Source: Candidatus Eisenbacteria bacterium
GTDB lineage: Bacteria > Eisenbacteria > RBG-16-71-46 > JAFGJU01
Direction: 5' to 3'
Length of the DNA: 64,000 bases
Assembly: GCA_026388185.1 (NCBI GenBank)
Contig: JAPLKG010000008.1
Coordinates: 399,149-463,148, forward strand
Shown one piece after another: positions 42,122-50,842 of the stretch; within the stretch, counting starts at the first letter, position 1, and the number at the start of each line of letters is the position of its first letter. Under the pieces are notes generated by a model, which had not been told where the DNA came from, made no database searches, and was given only the letters and a program-made list of their open reading frames with translations. The position numbers and the translations under genes were made by a program.

Positions 42122-43720
42122 CTACCGAATTAAGACGGTTTTTTCCACCCTGCAGTCTCTGCCCCTACACAGATGGCATAGGTATAGCCCCGGTGCCAAG
42201 CGTGAACCGCCGTCATCCCTTCCATCCCATATGAGACTCTGCTCGCCTGCCTCCCTCCACTCGTTGGGGAACGTTCGAACGATCCGCCCGCTGACATCAA
42301 AGATAGCAATCGAGACTTCGCCTGGAGTACTCATCTCGAATCGGATGTGCGCGGCGTTTGAGAAGGGATTCGGGACCAGACAGGAGCTCAGTATGCCACT
42401 CGCTCCGGGTAAGAAGGCCTCGGCAGTTGCTATCGGCCATGTCGTCCCGTCAGTGAACGCAACATCAAGTCGATACGCGTAAGGCATGCCGGGCTTCACA
42501 CTGCGATCCACATATCTAAAATGCTGTTCGGCGCACGAATCCGCCGCTGTCCCGTTTGCAGGAACCTCGGCCAACCATACGGGCTCCTGTCCTTCAGGGC
42601 CTCCATAAAGTCGGAATCCGGTCAGATCTGGCATGAGCTTTGCGACCCAGCTGAGCGTAATCGCGCCACACTCTGGTGTTGCCTCGAAGTCTTGCGCGCA
42701 GATTTCTGGGTTGTTGTCGCAGTCTTCGTATGTATCGGTCCTGTAAGAAACGTTATCGTATTCGTTAGTCTCAGCCCAGTACCCGATGTCATCAACGCTC
42801 ATCTCGATCGTCTGATCCCCAGTCGCAGGTATCAGAATCGCGTAGTCCTCCACGGCGCCCGTCTGGTCGTACAGGAGCGCTCGAATTGGGAGCGGTGGCC
42901 CCGCGACAAGGGTCCAGCCCCCGTTTGTGTAATAGTAAAGTCTCACATATATGGTATCCGGGATATCGCAGGCTATATAGTTGCCTATGCGCATATCTGC
43001 GTACGTATAGCAGGGAGTGACGTAGAGAGGGGTCTGTGGTGCGCTGCCGGGAGTACTGGATAGGACCAGGGGTTGGTTCAGGGACGGCGCAAGATTTGCC
43101 GTAACGCCAGCGTTCGATGGAATATGGTAGCACGTGGCGAAATCAAAACCGTTCAGAATGGAGCCGAAAGCGTGATGGTACCTCTCACTGGTATGCGAAT
43201 TGATCAGAATTGTAGTGCCGCTCCGGTACGTGACAATAGCAGCGTGTGCGTATTCATCGTATTCATCGCCGGTGCTCTCCTCGTCGGTGCCGAAGACCCC
43301 GAAAATAACTACATCGCCAGCGACAATATCGTCAGGCGGGTTAGTAGCGCTGTCTACTCTATGCGGGGTGATTCCCAGTGAGCGTAGAAACGAGTTCAGA
43401 TTGTCACAATTGTGGATGGAGTGCATGTCCTCGCAAGCTCCCAGGTAGGTGCGAATGTAACCAGCCATCAAGCATTGCGACACGTAGTTGGCGCAGTCAC
43501 CGCCGGTCTTTGTATAGTCGTGGAAAAATTTGTTACGAATACTCTTGTCTTTCTCGTTTGGGTCTACCCACTTATCTGCATATCGCACCGCCTGATAGCT
43601 GTTGTAGTAATCGGCACCCACACTTGTCGCCATCACTGCCGACAATACGAAGAATAGACAAAGTGAGAGCCCTGCGCAAGTCCTTGATCTCTTCCAGGGG
43701 GTCACCACAATAAATGTCAC
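42122..43720 (-). CDS. Secreted amidase-domain (Amidase_6) protein with FlgD-like C-terminal tail
   Basis: The protein has about 532 residues. The signal peptide is followed by a papain-like amidase domain (YQAVRYADKWV, then TGGDCANYVSQCLMAGY with the presumed catalytic Cys, and EYAHAAIVTYRSG with the His). A beta-rich middle follows. An Ig-like FlgD tail (CLVPNPFSNAAHIRF, APGLYLCHLCRG, KTVLIR) resembles secretion or anchoring tails in FCB-type bacteria. It likely acts on peptidoglycan peptides or other secreted substrates. Of two in-frame GTGs, 43720 has AGGAGG at eight bases. Confidence 0.82.
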   Translation of the reverse strand: MTFIVVTPWKRSRTCAGLSLCLFFVLSAVMATSVGADYYNSYQAVRYADKWVDPNEKDKSIRNKFFHDYTKTGGDCANYVSQCLMAGYIRTYLGACEDMHSIHNCDNLNSFLRSLGITPHRVDSATNPPDDIVAGDVVIFGVFGTDEESTGDEYDEYAHAAIVTYRSGTTILINSHTSERYHHAFGSILNGFDFATCYHIPSNAGVTANLAPSLNQPLVLSSTPGSAPQTPLYVTPCYTYADMRIGNYIACDIPDTIYVRLYYYTNGGWTLVAGPPLPIRALLYDQTGAVEDYAILIPATGDQTIEMSVDDIGYWAETNEYDNVSYRTDTYEDCDNNPEICAQDFEATPECGAITLSWVAKLMPDLTGFRLYGGPEGQEPVWLAEVPANGTAADSCAEQHFRYVDRSVKPGMPYAYRLDVAFTDGTTWPIATAEAFLPGASGILSSCLVPNPFSNAAHIRFEMSTPGEVSIAIFDVSGRIVRTFPNEWREAGEQSLIWDGRDDGGSRLAPGLYLCHLCRGRDCRVEKTVLIR

Positions 43721-43747
43721 AATATTCACCTCCTCGAGACGCGAGTA

Positions 43748-44581
43748 CTACCTGATAAACACAACCTTCTTCGCTGCTTCCTCTTTCCCGAACCTCGTGC
43801 GGCAGAGGTAAACACCGCATCTCACTGTGTTACCGGCCTCGTCCCTCCCATCCCATTGGAGGGTTTGGTCGCGTTGTTCTGCATTCCCGTCGAAGATTCG
43901 CCGAACGAATCTTCCTGCGCAATCGAATATGTCTACAGTAAGCCTGGCTGTCCGCCCTCTGAGGGAAACCTCCAACTTGGTACTCGCAGCGAAGGGGTTC
44001 GGCACACACGAAGTGATTGCCACTGCAGTGTGGACTGCTGCGGTTTGCTCTGCCTGAAGCGTTGCGTAGCCACCGTAGGAAGAGAAAAAGATCTCCCTCA
44101 CTTGTCCGGGAGACGGTTCCTCGAACGGGAAAGCCAAGGTGAGGGTCTGGCCCGGTCTGAGCTCGACGCAGCGACTATCACAACTGGCAAGCTTAGAGAG
44201 CATGCTCATGCCCAACCCGCTCTGCGTCGATTGAGTTGCCTCGCTTGGCTCCAGGGCACGCGACGTGAAAGGAACGACCCTTCGCTTGTACAGCGCGACT
44301 TGGTCAATTTCGTGTTTGCCAAGCCATTTGATTCTGAGGCCGAATTTCTCAACCAGAGGTACAGTGGATTCGTCAAGCTCTACCAGGAAGGTGGACGTGT
44401 TCTCCCTCGGTCTAACGAGGCCGATAGTGCTCCATCCGCTTCCATCGTATTGTGGAACCTCTACCGTCAATCCTCTCTGTGAAAGTCGATTGCGCCACGT
44501 CTGATACTGGAGGGGAAGGGTCACAATCCTCCTCGCACGGAAAAGGTGGCTTTCCGCTCGCGACAAGGAGGATGCCGTCAA
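43748..44581 (-). pseudogene. C-terminal part of the C25-like protein, displaced by a frameshift
   Basis: The frame encodes up to 277 residues from a TTG that has no ribosome site. From about residue 24 it reads as a normal continuation of the upstream protein: a beta domain with VEVPQYDGSGWSTIG and RPREN, then an FlgD-like Ig tail (CVPNPFAASTKLEV, GVYLCRTRFG, KKVVFIR) as in the neighbouring amidase protein. It overlaps the C25 frame by 170 bases. Removing one C from a four-C run (44512-44515, minus strand) would join both into one protein of about 977 residues. It is either a real frameshift or an assembly error. Confidence 0.75.
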
Positions 44582-46682
44582 ATGGTGCCAAACTCTCTTC
44601 TCCGTTGCCCGTCACCGCTTCGAGGCTTTCAGCCGCGTATCCTTCAAATCGGACTCTGAGCCAATCGTCTGCGACTCCCTCGCATGTAGCACCGTCATTG
44701 GACTGAAGCGTCAGCGAGCTCGTGGCGGAGGAAGAGGCGTCGATTATGAGAGGCGGAGCGTTGAGGGTGTAAAGGAATGGTCCTCCGTCCTCGGCGAGGC
44801 CAGCGTGTAGATCCAGAGTCTCGTACGCGCCAAGCACGTAGGCTCCGGGCGGAAGTGTGGTCGGATGATCCACAACCGTCAGCTTGGCCTCATCAATCCT
44901 GGAGACTTCGCTCTCGAACTCGGCGATCTTTAGCCAGTACTGACCATCCACGGGTTCAAGGTCACCTTGGATCAGATAGTGATCCTGGCTCATGGCAATC
45001 TCTGTTCCTTCGGAGCCGCGAAGTATGCTGTTGTCGAGAACATAGCCGAGCTTGTCCCTGACAAGGAGGAAGGGACATCCTCCTGACGGAAGGGTGATGG
45101 ATACTCGTCTCCTCTCCGTGTCGCTTCTATTGGTCTGGTCAAGCACTGAGACGGTCAGAGTGTCCCACGTCGGCTGCGTCACGGACGGGGCTGTATACGT
45201 GACCCAGTTATCGTGCTCGTCAGAGATCGATCCCTGCCGAGCTCCCCAGGCAAGCTGAAAGAAATCTCTGGCCCCGGGATAACAGTCAAAAGTGCCGTTC
45301 CTGTCTGTCCAGTCGACGGACACAGCACAGCTCGCGCCACTCTCCATGCGAACGGGAAGCCCATCAATAGCCGTTATCTCGGGGGAGTAGTTGCGGGCCC
45401 ATATGAGGGCCGGGTCGCCCAGAAGTACATACTCGCGGATGGGCCAGAGGAGGTACGGATATGCGAGCTCGGCATCGATCTTGGCGCGCCTGAAGGCCTC
45501 TCCCACCGGAAGAGACTCGTTGAGAAAGAGCTGATCTAGCAGCTCTCTCATGAGCATGTGGTTCCCCGCCTGATAGGAGGCGCCAGACGCAGGGCCGACC
45601 CAGCCTATCGCCCCCTTATTCTGGGCGAACAGGAAGGCGTCAGCCAGGGTAACATCCCGGTCGCCACATCCCGATGTCTGCCGGCCGAAGAAGGAGCCGA
45701 GTCCACAAGAAGCTCCGATCACAAGCGGGAAATCCTGGGTGTTTGAAAGCTCCGCAGCATCAAAGCACCAATCATGGCCTTGGCAAGAGCAAGGACCCTC
45801 AAGAGATAAGAAATCCACGAAGAGGTTGCTACTGGCTATAGTGCCCATGCCCACAATTAGCGTCTTCCCGTCTGTATTCCTGTTTATCTCCTGAAGCAGA
45901 GCGGCTTTTCGTTCGGCCCAAGTGTCGTACTCAGGCTCGGAGGCGTAGAAGGCAAGCTTGTCCCAGAAATAGGAAGAAGGAGTGTGATTCGTCAACAAGT
46001 CTTCCACTGCTTGTCTCACATAGGGACCGGATACAAAATTGATGTTGTTGTCTTCCGCCACAAACAGCAAGTTGTCTTTCCAGCGATGTGAACCGTACGC
46101 GCCCTCGTATTCAAGAACCTTATTGACGTAGATTGTCACTTCCGTACTGGTTCGGGCCGGCAGGCGGCCTATGGCCATCTTGGGAAGGCTATCGTTTTCG
46201 CCCACGGACACAAACCAATCTTCCCAGGCGATCCTCACGGGCGTCCCACTGAAGTCGAAGAAAACATAATGGCTCGGTATGAGGTCCCCAGACTGTGTGG
46301 TGTCATAGTTTGCGTCGCCCACGAGAAACACGAATCGAGGGCGTACGGCCCAGTTGTCGTATGCGTACGAGAGGAATTCCTTGATGCCTTCAGCGCCAGG
46401 CGAGAATTCAGAGTAAACCTCTGATGTAGCTACAGCGAGTGCCCTGTGACCCCCGCCTCCTCCGCACGGAGAGCTATCCTGCCGGTGTTGCACGAGCGGC
46501 ATTGCTGCCTGAAGAAGCTCGTCCGGGGCAAGAAGGATGTAGTCGTAGGCATTGGTTGAGTCGCTCAATGCCGCCGAACAGAGGCTACCGAGGGCAAGAA
46601 GCAAGAAGCCTGATGCAGAGCCGTAGAATAAGCATACGCGAATGACCCGGAGAATCGTTGGCGTTCGTCGCAGGGTCATCAT
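44412..46682 (-). CDS. Gingipain-like (C25) secreted protein, frame broken before its C-terminal tail
   Basis: 756 residues in this frame. A signal peptide (about residues 10-37) precedes a C25-type domain with FVFLVGDANYDT, MAIGRLPARTSTEV, LVIGASCGLGSFFG (the usual place of the catalytic Cys) and REYVLLGDPALIW. The place where active C25 peptidases have GHG reads IVGMGTIASSN, so the catalytic histidine appears lost. After residue 723 the frame leaves the domain and runs to a chance stop; the true tail continues in the frame at 43748. The ATG at 46682 has GGGGGTGA upstream. It is first in the operon with the amidase and HEAT genes. Confidence 0.78.
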   Translation of the reverse strand: MMTLRRTPTILRVIRVCLFYGSASGFLLLALGSLCSAALSDSTNAYDYILLAPDELLQAAMPLVQHRQDSSPCGGGGGHRALAVATSEVYSEFSPGAEGIKEFLSYAYDNWAVRPRFVFLVGDANYDTTQSGDLIPSHYVFFDFSGTPVRIAWEDWFVSVGENDSLPKMAIGRLPARTSTEVTIYVNKVLEYEGAYGSHRWKDNLLFVAEDNNINFVSGPYVRQAVEDLLTNHTPSSYFWDKLAFYASEPEYDTWAERKAALLQEINRNTDGKTLIVGMGTIASSNLFVDFLSLEGPCSCQGHDWCFDAAELSNTQDFPLVIGASCGLGSFFGRQTSGCGDRDVTLADAFLFAQNKGAIGWVGPASGASYQAGNHMLMRELLDQLFLNESLPVGEAFRRAKIDAELAYPYLLWPIREYVLLGDPALIWARNYSPEITAIDGLPVRMESGASCAVSVDWTDRNGTFDCYPGARDFFQLAWGARQGSISDEHDNWVTYTAPSVTQPTWDTLTVSVLDQTNRSDTERRRVSITLPSGGCPFLLVRDKLGYVLDNSILRGSEGTEIAMSQDHYLIQGDLEPVDGQYWLKIAEFESEVSRIDEAKLTVVDHPTTLPPGAYVLGAYETLDLHAGLAEDGGPFLYTLNAPPLIIDASSSATSSLTLQSNDGATCEGVADDWLRVRFEGYAAESLEAVTGNGEESLAPFDGILLVASGKPPFPCEEDCDPSPPVSDVAQSTFTERIDGRGSTIRWKRMEHYRPR
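44512..44515 (-). other. Probable frameshift site
   Basis: A run of four C on the minus strand within CCCTTCCCCTCC. Losing one C changes the reading to Ser-Leu-Gln and joins the C25 domain to its beta/FlgD tail. The two frames show protein-like sequence on opposite sides of this point. Confidence 0.6.
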
Positions 46683-46744
46683 GCTCACCCCCTTCGACAA
46701 GTCCCCCGCAGTGCGAGAGGGAAAAACGACAAATGCAAAGCAGT

Positions 46745-46764
46745 GAGCCAACGCGTGTTGGCTC
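46745..46764. repeat. Perfect inverted repeat in the leader of the C25 operon
   Basis: GAGCCAAC (46745-46752) and GTTGGCTC (46757-46764) around GCGT. It lies between the predicted promoter and the C25 start, as an operator or leader hairpin would. The rest of 46683-46834 shows no gene. Confidence 0.4.
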
Positions 46765-46834
46765 GCGCACGTGGATGAGTGATGGAGGGACTAGGGTTGC
46801 ATCTGCCGTAGCTGACCCAATGACCTCACGCTCC

Positions 46835-46863
46835 ACGCTACTACCTGTCGCAAAATGTGTCAA
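46835..46863 (-). promoter_or_regulatory. Candidate promoter for the C25-amidase-HEAT operon
   Basis: The minus strand reads TTGACA (46858-46863), 17 bases, TAGCGT (46835-46840). The transcript would start near 46828 with a leader of about 145 bases. Confidence 0.5.
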
Positions 46864-46992
46864 TAGTTGTTTCGTGACCGGCAGCACGGGAGGAGGCCGG
46901 ACAGCAAGGGACCGTGCGGCTTTGTCTTCGTGGCCGGCTAACTCAAAGTGTTTATTGTCGGTAGCCGGTGGGGGCAGTCTTCACACTTGCGT

Positions 46993-47021
46993 TTGACACG
47001 CCACGGCCGCATTGATATAGT
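46993..47021 (+). promoter_or_regulatory. Near-consensus sigma-70 promoter for ecfT-truA
   Basis: TTGACA (46993-46998), 17 bases, TATAGT (47016-47021). The transcript would start near 47028, leaving a leader of about 140 bases before ecfT. No gene is seen between 46864 and 47166. Confidence 0.7.
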
Positions 47022-47166
47022 AGCCTGTTACGATCGAGGTCATCATGTCGGCCTGAGTGGGAGTCATCAGTTTCGGCTCGAGTGAAGAAGACTTCTAGCA
47101 GGGAGGGGTTTTCAGTTCACGCTCGAGCGTGAAGCGGCGACTTGCCTGGCCGGGCGGAGGATTCCA

Positions 47167-47958
47167 TTGCTGCCGCAGAGTCCCATAGGAAGGTACGTCG
47201 ACACGGGCTCGATTGTTCACTCACTCGACGCTCGCGCAAAGAGCGTCTGCCTCTTGTTATTGCTGGCGGCCTGTTTTTCGATTCACTCGCTCTGGTCGTT
47301 GGGTCTAGTGGTGGCGCTGTTTCTGACTGTCACGATTTTGTCGCGTCTTCCTTTCCGAACGGCCATCGGAAACGGGAGACTCTTGCTCCTGTTCTTGGGC
47401 TTGGCCGTGGTATTCAACGCCCTCTTCTGGCAGCCCGCGAGCTCCGTGAGCTTGTTTGTCATGCCCCATCCGCATTTGGCGGGCCTCGTCAGGGGCGCAT
47501 GGGCAGGCGCAAAGCTTATTGTGATGATGAGCTTCGTGAACCTCTTCTTACTCTGCACTGCACCCGAAGAGTGTACGGAGGCAGTGGCGTTCTTCCTCTC
47601 TCCGCTCAAGCGAATCGTCCGTGGTGTTGCCGGCGTGCCCATGGTCGTGACGATCGCTTTGAGGTTTGTGCCACTCGTACTGGCGGAGGGGAACAGGATC
47701 ATGATTGCCCAGCGCGCGAGGGGAATGCGGGCGGAACGCAGGCTCACTGGAAGAATAAGGGACTTGAGGCCGCTCGTAGTGCCTCTCTTCAGAAGCGTGC
47801 TCACGAGGGCGGACCAACTCTCCGTCGCTCTTGAAGTGAGGTGTTTCGATCCCTCCAGGCCGAGGCGAAGCGCCTTCGCGAGGAACTTCAGTCTGAGAGA
47901 CGCTGGTGCGCTCTTGTGTTGTGTCTGCGTACTCGTCCTGGTGAGAATCCTAGGGTAG
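47167..47958 (+). CDS. ecfT: Energy-coupling factor transporter membrane protein EcfT
   Basis: A membrane protein of 263 residues. The N-terminal SIVHSLDARAKSVCLL is the CbiQ/EcfT start. Helices follow, and then the coupling helix with AQRARGMRAE, which contacts the ATPases. EcfT links substrate-binding proteins to EcfA ATPases for vitamin or metal uptake; none of these partners is in the window. The TTG start follows GGAGG at good spacing. truA follows 55 bases later. Confidence 0.87.
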   Translation: MLPQSPIGRYVDTGSIVHSLDARAKSVCLLLLLAACFSIHSLWSLGLVVALFLTVTILSRLPFRTAIGNGRLLLLFLGLAVVFNALFWQPASSVSLFVMPHPHLAGLVRGAWAGAKLIVMMSFVNLFLLCTAPEECTEAVAFFLSPLKRIVRGVAGVPMVVTIALRFVPLVLAEGNRIMIAQRARGMRAERRLTGRIRDLRPLVVPLFRSVLTRADQLSVALEVRCFDPSRPRRSAFARNFSLRDAGALLCCVCVLVLVRILG

Positions 47959-48013
47959 CGGGCGAGAGTTTTTGGCTGACCGGTGAAGACTCTTGGGGTA
48001 ATGGTGACGGCCG

Positions 48014-48775
48014 TTGGATGAATCGCCGAAGTGTCCTGCTCAGTTACGAAACTTGAAGCTCGTCCTCGAGTACGACGGAAGCGAGTTTCACGGCTGGCAA
48101 ATTCAGAGACGCGAGCGCACCGTGCAGGGCGTCCTTGAAGAAGCTCTTGCGCGACTGCTGGGTTCACCTCACAGGGTGGTTGCGGCCAGCAGAACGGACG
48201 CGGGAGCGCACGCCCGCGGGCAGGTGGCGAGCTTCCACACGAGAAGCGTGATGCCGGCGGGCAGAGTGATGCTGGGGCTGAACGGAATATTCCCCGATGA
48301 CGTGGTGGTGAGAGAAGCCGGCGAAGTCGGTCTCGACTTTAGCGCCAGGCGCAGCGCAAAGAGCCGCCTTTACAGCTACCGTGTTGTGCTCGGGCCTTCG
48401 GCTCTTTGGAGAGGGCATGCATGGTCCGTCCGGCGCCCCCTCAAGCTTTCGGCCATGGAGGAGGCCTGTCGTGGTATCATTGGTCTCAGAGACTTTCGCG
48501 CATTCTCGGGAATCCCGGAACAGGGAGACAGTACTCTCTGCACCGTGATCGAGAGCGCCTGGCGGGAATGGTCTGGAGGTTACGTTTTCGAGATCGAAGC
48601 TGATAGATTCATCATTCACATGATCAGGACCCTCGCCGGCACGATGGTCAGGTTGGGAGAAGGGAAACTGAGTGTCAATGAATTCGTCGAGGCGTTGCAC
48701 ACGAGAACAAGACCAAAGCTGGGAATGACGGCGCCGGCGAGAGGGCTCTGCCTCGAGGCAGTCAAGTACGATTGA
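48014..48775 (+). CDS. truA: tRNA pseudouridine(38-40) synthase
   Basis: The protein has 253 residues. It has [16 protein letters not shown], the catalytic aspartate in [15 protein letters not shown] and [20 protein letters not shown]. TruA makes pseudouridine at positions 38-40 of the anticodon arm. TTG at 48014 is the first usable start; its ribosome site is poor, so the first few residues are uncertain. Confidence 0.92.
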   Translation: MDESPKCPAQLRNLKLVLEYDGSEFHGWQIQRRERTVQGVLEEALARLLGSPHRVVAASRTDAGAHARGQVASFHTRSVMPAGRVMLGLNGIFPDDVVVREAGEVGLDFSARRSAKSRLYSYRVVLGPSALWRGHAWSVRRPLKLSAMEEACRGIIGLRDFRAFSGIPEQGDSTLCTVIESAWREWSGGYVFEIEADRFIIHMIRTLAGTMVRLGEGKLSVNEFVEALHTRTRPKLGMTAPARGLCLEAVKYD

Positions 48776-48813
48776 GGGCAGCAGCGCGCTTTTCAAGCAA
48801 CATGGAGGTGGTC

Positions 48814-49470
48814 ATGAAGTTTTTCGTCGATACTGCAAACGTTGGAGAGATTCGTGAAGCAGCGAGCATGGGCATACTGGATGGTGTCACCACGAATCCG
48901 AGTCTTCTCTGCAAGGAGTCGGGCGAGCCTAGAGCCATCCTCAAGGAAATCTGCTCGATAGTGGACGGTCCGGTGAGCGCGGAGGTCGTGGCTCTTGACA
49001 GAGAGGGGATGGTGAGGGAAGCGCTGGACCTGAGCAAGCTTCATCCCAACATCGTGATCAAGGTTCCCCTCACAAAAGAGGGCGTCAAGGCAATAAAGGA
49101 ACTGGGTGAGAAGGGTGTTCGCACAAATGCCACCCTGGTCTTCTCGTCCAACCAGGCGATACTGGCCGCAAAGGCCGGCGCCACGTACGTGAGCCCCTTC
49201 ATCGGCAGACTGGATGACGCGGGTCACGTGGGCATGGACGTAATTCGCGAAATCGTGACGATCTACGGGAACTACGGCTTCGAGACGGAGGTAATAGTTG
49301 CGAGCGTGAGAAGCCCGCTGCAGGTCGTCGACGCCGCTCTCGCGGGGGCGCCGATAGTGACGGCGCCTTTCAAGATAATCGAGTTGATGTTCAACCATCC
49401 ACTGACCGAGCTCGGGATAAAGAAGTTCCTGGAGGATTGGGACAAGATACAGAAAAGATGCAAGACCTGA
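48814..49470 (+). CDS. fsa: Transaldolase-like fructose-6-phosphate aldolase
   Basis: The protein has 218 residues, the size of the short FSA/TalC group. It has [25 protein letters not shown], the Schiff-base lysine in NIVIKVPLT, and [11 protein letters not shown]. It either cleaves fructose 6-phosphate or acts as a transaldolase; sequence alone does not decide. GGAGGTG lies four bases before the ATG at 48814. It follows truA by 38 bases. Confidence 0.88.
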   Translation: MKFFVDTANVGEIREAASMGILDGVTTNPSLLCKESGEPRAILKEICSIVDGPVSAEVVALDREGMVREALDLSKLHPNIVIKVPLTKEGVKAIKELGEKGVRTNATLVFSSNQAILAAKAGATYVSPFIGRLDDAGHVGMDVIREIVTIYGNYGFETEVIVASVRSPLQVVDAALAGAPIVTAPFKIIELMFNHPLTELGIKKFLEDWDKIQKRCKT

Positions 49471-49496
49471 TGCGCCGTCGCGGCGGCTTTGCTGCC
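49468..49496 (+). repeat. Dispersed intergenic repeat, copy B
   Basis: It starts at the fsa stop codon with TGATGCG and ends CGGCTTTGCTGCC (49484-49496), as does copy A at 11388-11419. Confidence 0.3.
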
Positions 49497-49519
49497 ATTG
49501 CCAGCCGGGGGCAGCCGCC
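49482..49519 (+). terminator. Hairpin between fsa and the HtrA gene
   Basis: GGCGGCT (49482-49488) pairs with AGCCGCC (49513-49519), with further pairing possible inside. It lies directly after the fsa stop. No T-run follows. Confidence 0.35.
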
Positions 49520-49551
49520 TGCCAGGCGCGGTCTTGGAAAGGCAAGTAGTC

Positions 49552-50817
49552 GTGGAAAACAGTAGAAATCGCACGGTAATCGGCCTCGCAATAGGGCTGC
49601 TGTCGATCGGCGTTCTCGTCCTGGGGATCGCCATCGGCAGGGCCAACATCGGCAAAGGCGCTGGGGACTCATTGCTGAAAGGAGGTCCAGAGGCTGCGGA
49701 ACCGTTGAGACTGGTGACGCGGTCCAGTGACGACACCCCCGCAGGCAGCATGAGCACTCTCGACATTTCGCGTGATGTGGATGATTCGAGGGACAACGCG
49801 ATAGTGCGCGCTTCGAGAATCGCGGGCCCTTCCGTGGTCAGCGTCAGCGTCATTCAGACCTTGGTCGCAAGAGGGGGACCCTTCTTCGGTCAGTCGGGGG
49901 ACGATTTCTTTGAACAGTTTTTCGGCGACGTTTTTCCTCCTCGAGTGTACCGCGAGCGCATACCCAGCCTGGGTTCCGGCTTTGTCATAAGCGACAACGG
50001 CTACGTTCTTACGAACGAGCACGTCGTTCACAGCGCCGAGCAGATAAAGGTGACACTCCCTGACGGGAGGCAGTTCGACGGCAAGCTTGTGGGCTCGGAC
50101 TCCAGCTTCGATCTCGCAGTGTTGAAGATCGACGCGAAGGGATTACCGGTCGCCGTTCTCGGCAACTCGGACGACATAGTGGTGGGCGAGTGGGCGATCG
50201 CCATAGGTAACCCCTTCGGCTTTCTCTTGAATGACCCGAGCCCGTCTGTCACTGCCGGTGTGATAAGCGCCCTCAAGCGGGACGTGAAGTCCACCGGTCT
50301 TCAGGGAGGCATCTACAAGGACATGATTCAGACGGACGCGGCGATAAATCCCGGCAACAGCGGCGGCCCACTCGTGAACGGCAAGGGCCAAGTCATCGGT
50401 GTGAACACGTTCATTTTTACGCAGAGCGGCGGGTCGCTGGGAATGGGGTTTGCGATACCCGTGAACATCGCCAAGAGAGTCGTCGAAGAGATAATCAAAT
50501 TTGGAGCGGTGAGGGGTGTCTGGGTTGGAATATCGGTTCAGGACATCACTCCCTACGTCGCCTCGCATCTCGGCATCACCGACACGCACGGAGTGATAGT
50601 GGCGCGCCTGGAGCAGGGTAGTCCTGCGGACAAAGCGGGTGTCAAAGCGGGAGACATAATCAGGAAGGTCCAGGGGCAGCAAGTGAACAACTCGACCGAT
50701 GCACAGAGAAGCATCTTCGGAGCAGGTGTGGGCGACGTAGTCGTTCTCACGATAGAGCGCGATGACAAGAGATGGGACGTCAAGCTTAAGCTAGAGGAGG
50801 TGCCGAAAAAGAGCTAG
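49552..50817 (+). CDS. DegQ/HtrA-like serine protease with PDZ domain
   Basis: The protein has about 421 residues. An N-terminal membrane anchor (about residues 8-28) precedes a trypsin-like domain with the triad in LTNEHVV (His), FDLAVLKI (Asp) and NPGNSGGPL (Ser). One C-terminal PDZ domain follows (GVIVARLEQGSPADKAGVKA). It degrades or refolds damaged envelope proteins. GTG at 49552 with AAAGG upstream is chosen; the frame is open from 49489, but the extra residues look like translated hairpin. Confidence 0.9.
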   Translation: MENSRNRTVIGLAIGLLSIGVLVLGIAIGRANIGKGAGDSLLKGGPEAAEPLRLVTRSSDDTPAGSMSTLDISRDVDDSRDNAIVRASRIAGPSVVSVSVIQTLVARGGPFFGQSGDDFFEQFFGDVFPPRVYRERIPSLGSGFVISDNGYVLTNEHVVHSAEQIKVTLPDGRQFDGKLVGSDSSFDLAVLKIDAKGLPVAVLGNSDDIVVGEWAIAIGNPFGFLLNDPSPSVTAGVISALKRDVKSTGLQGGIYKDMIQTDAAINPGNSGGPLVNGKGQVIGVNTFIFTQSGGSLGMGFAIPVNIAKRVVEEIIKFGAVRGVWVGISVQDITPYVASHLGITDTHGVIVARLEQGSPADKAGVKAGDIIRKVQGQQVNNSTDAQRSIFGAGVGDVVVLTIERDDKRWDVKLKLEEVPKKS

Positions 50818-50842
50818 CTTCAGGCAGGGGCTGGCCCACGAA

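Noticed and set aside
46728-46751. Minus-strand TGGCTCACTGCTTTGCA as a sigma-54 promoter for the C25 operon
   Set aside because: GG and GC are 11 bases apart instead of 10; a good sigma-70-type promoter lies further upstream.
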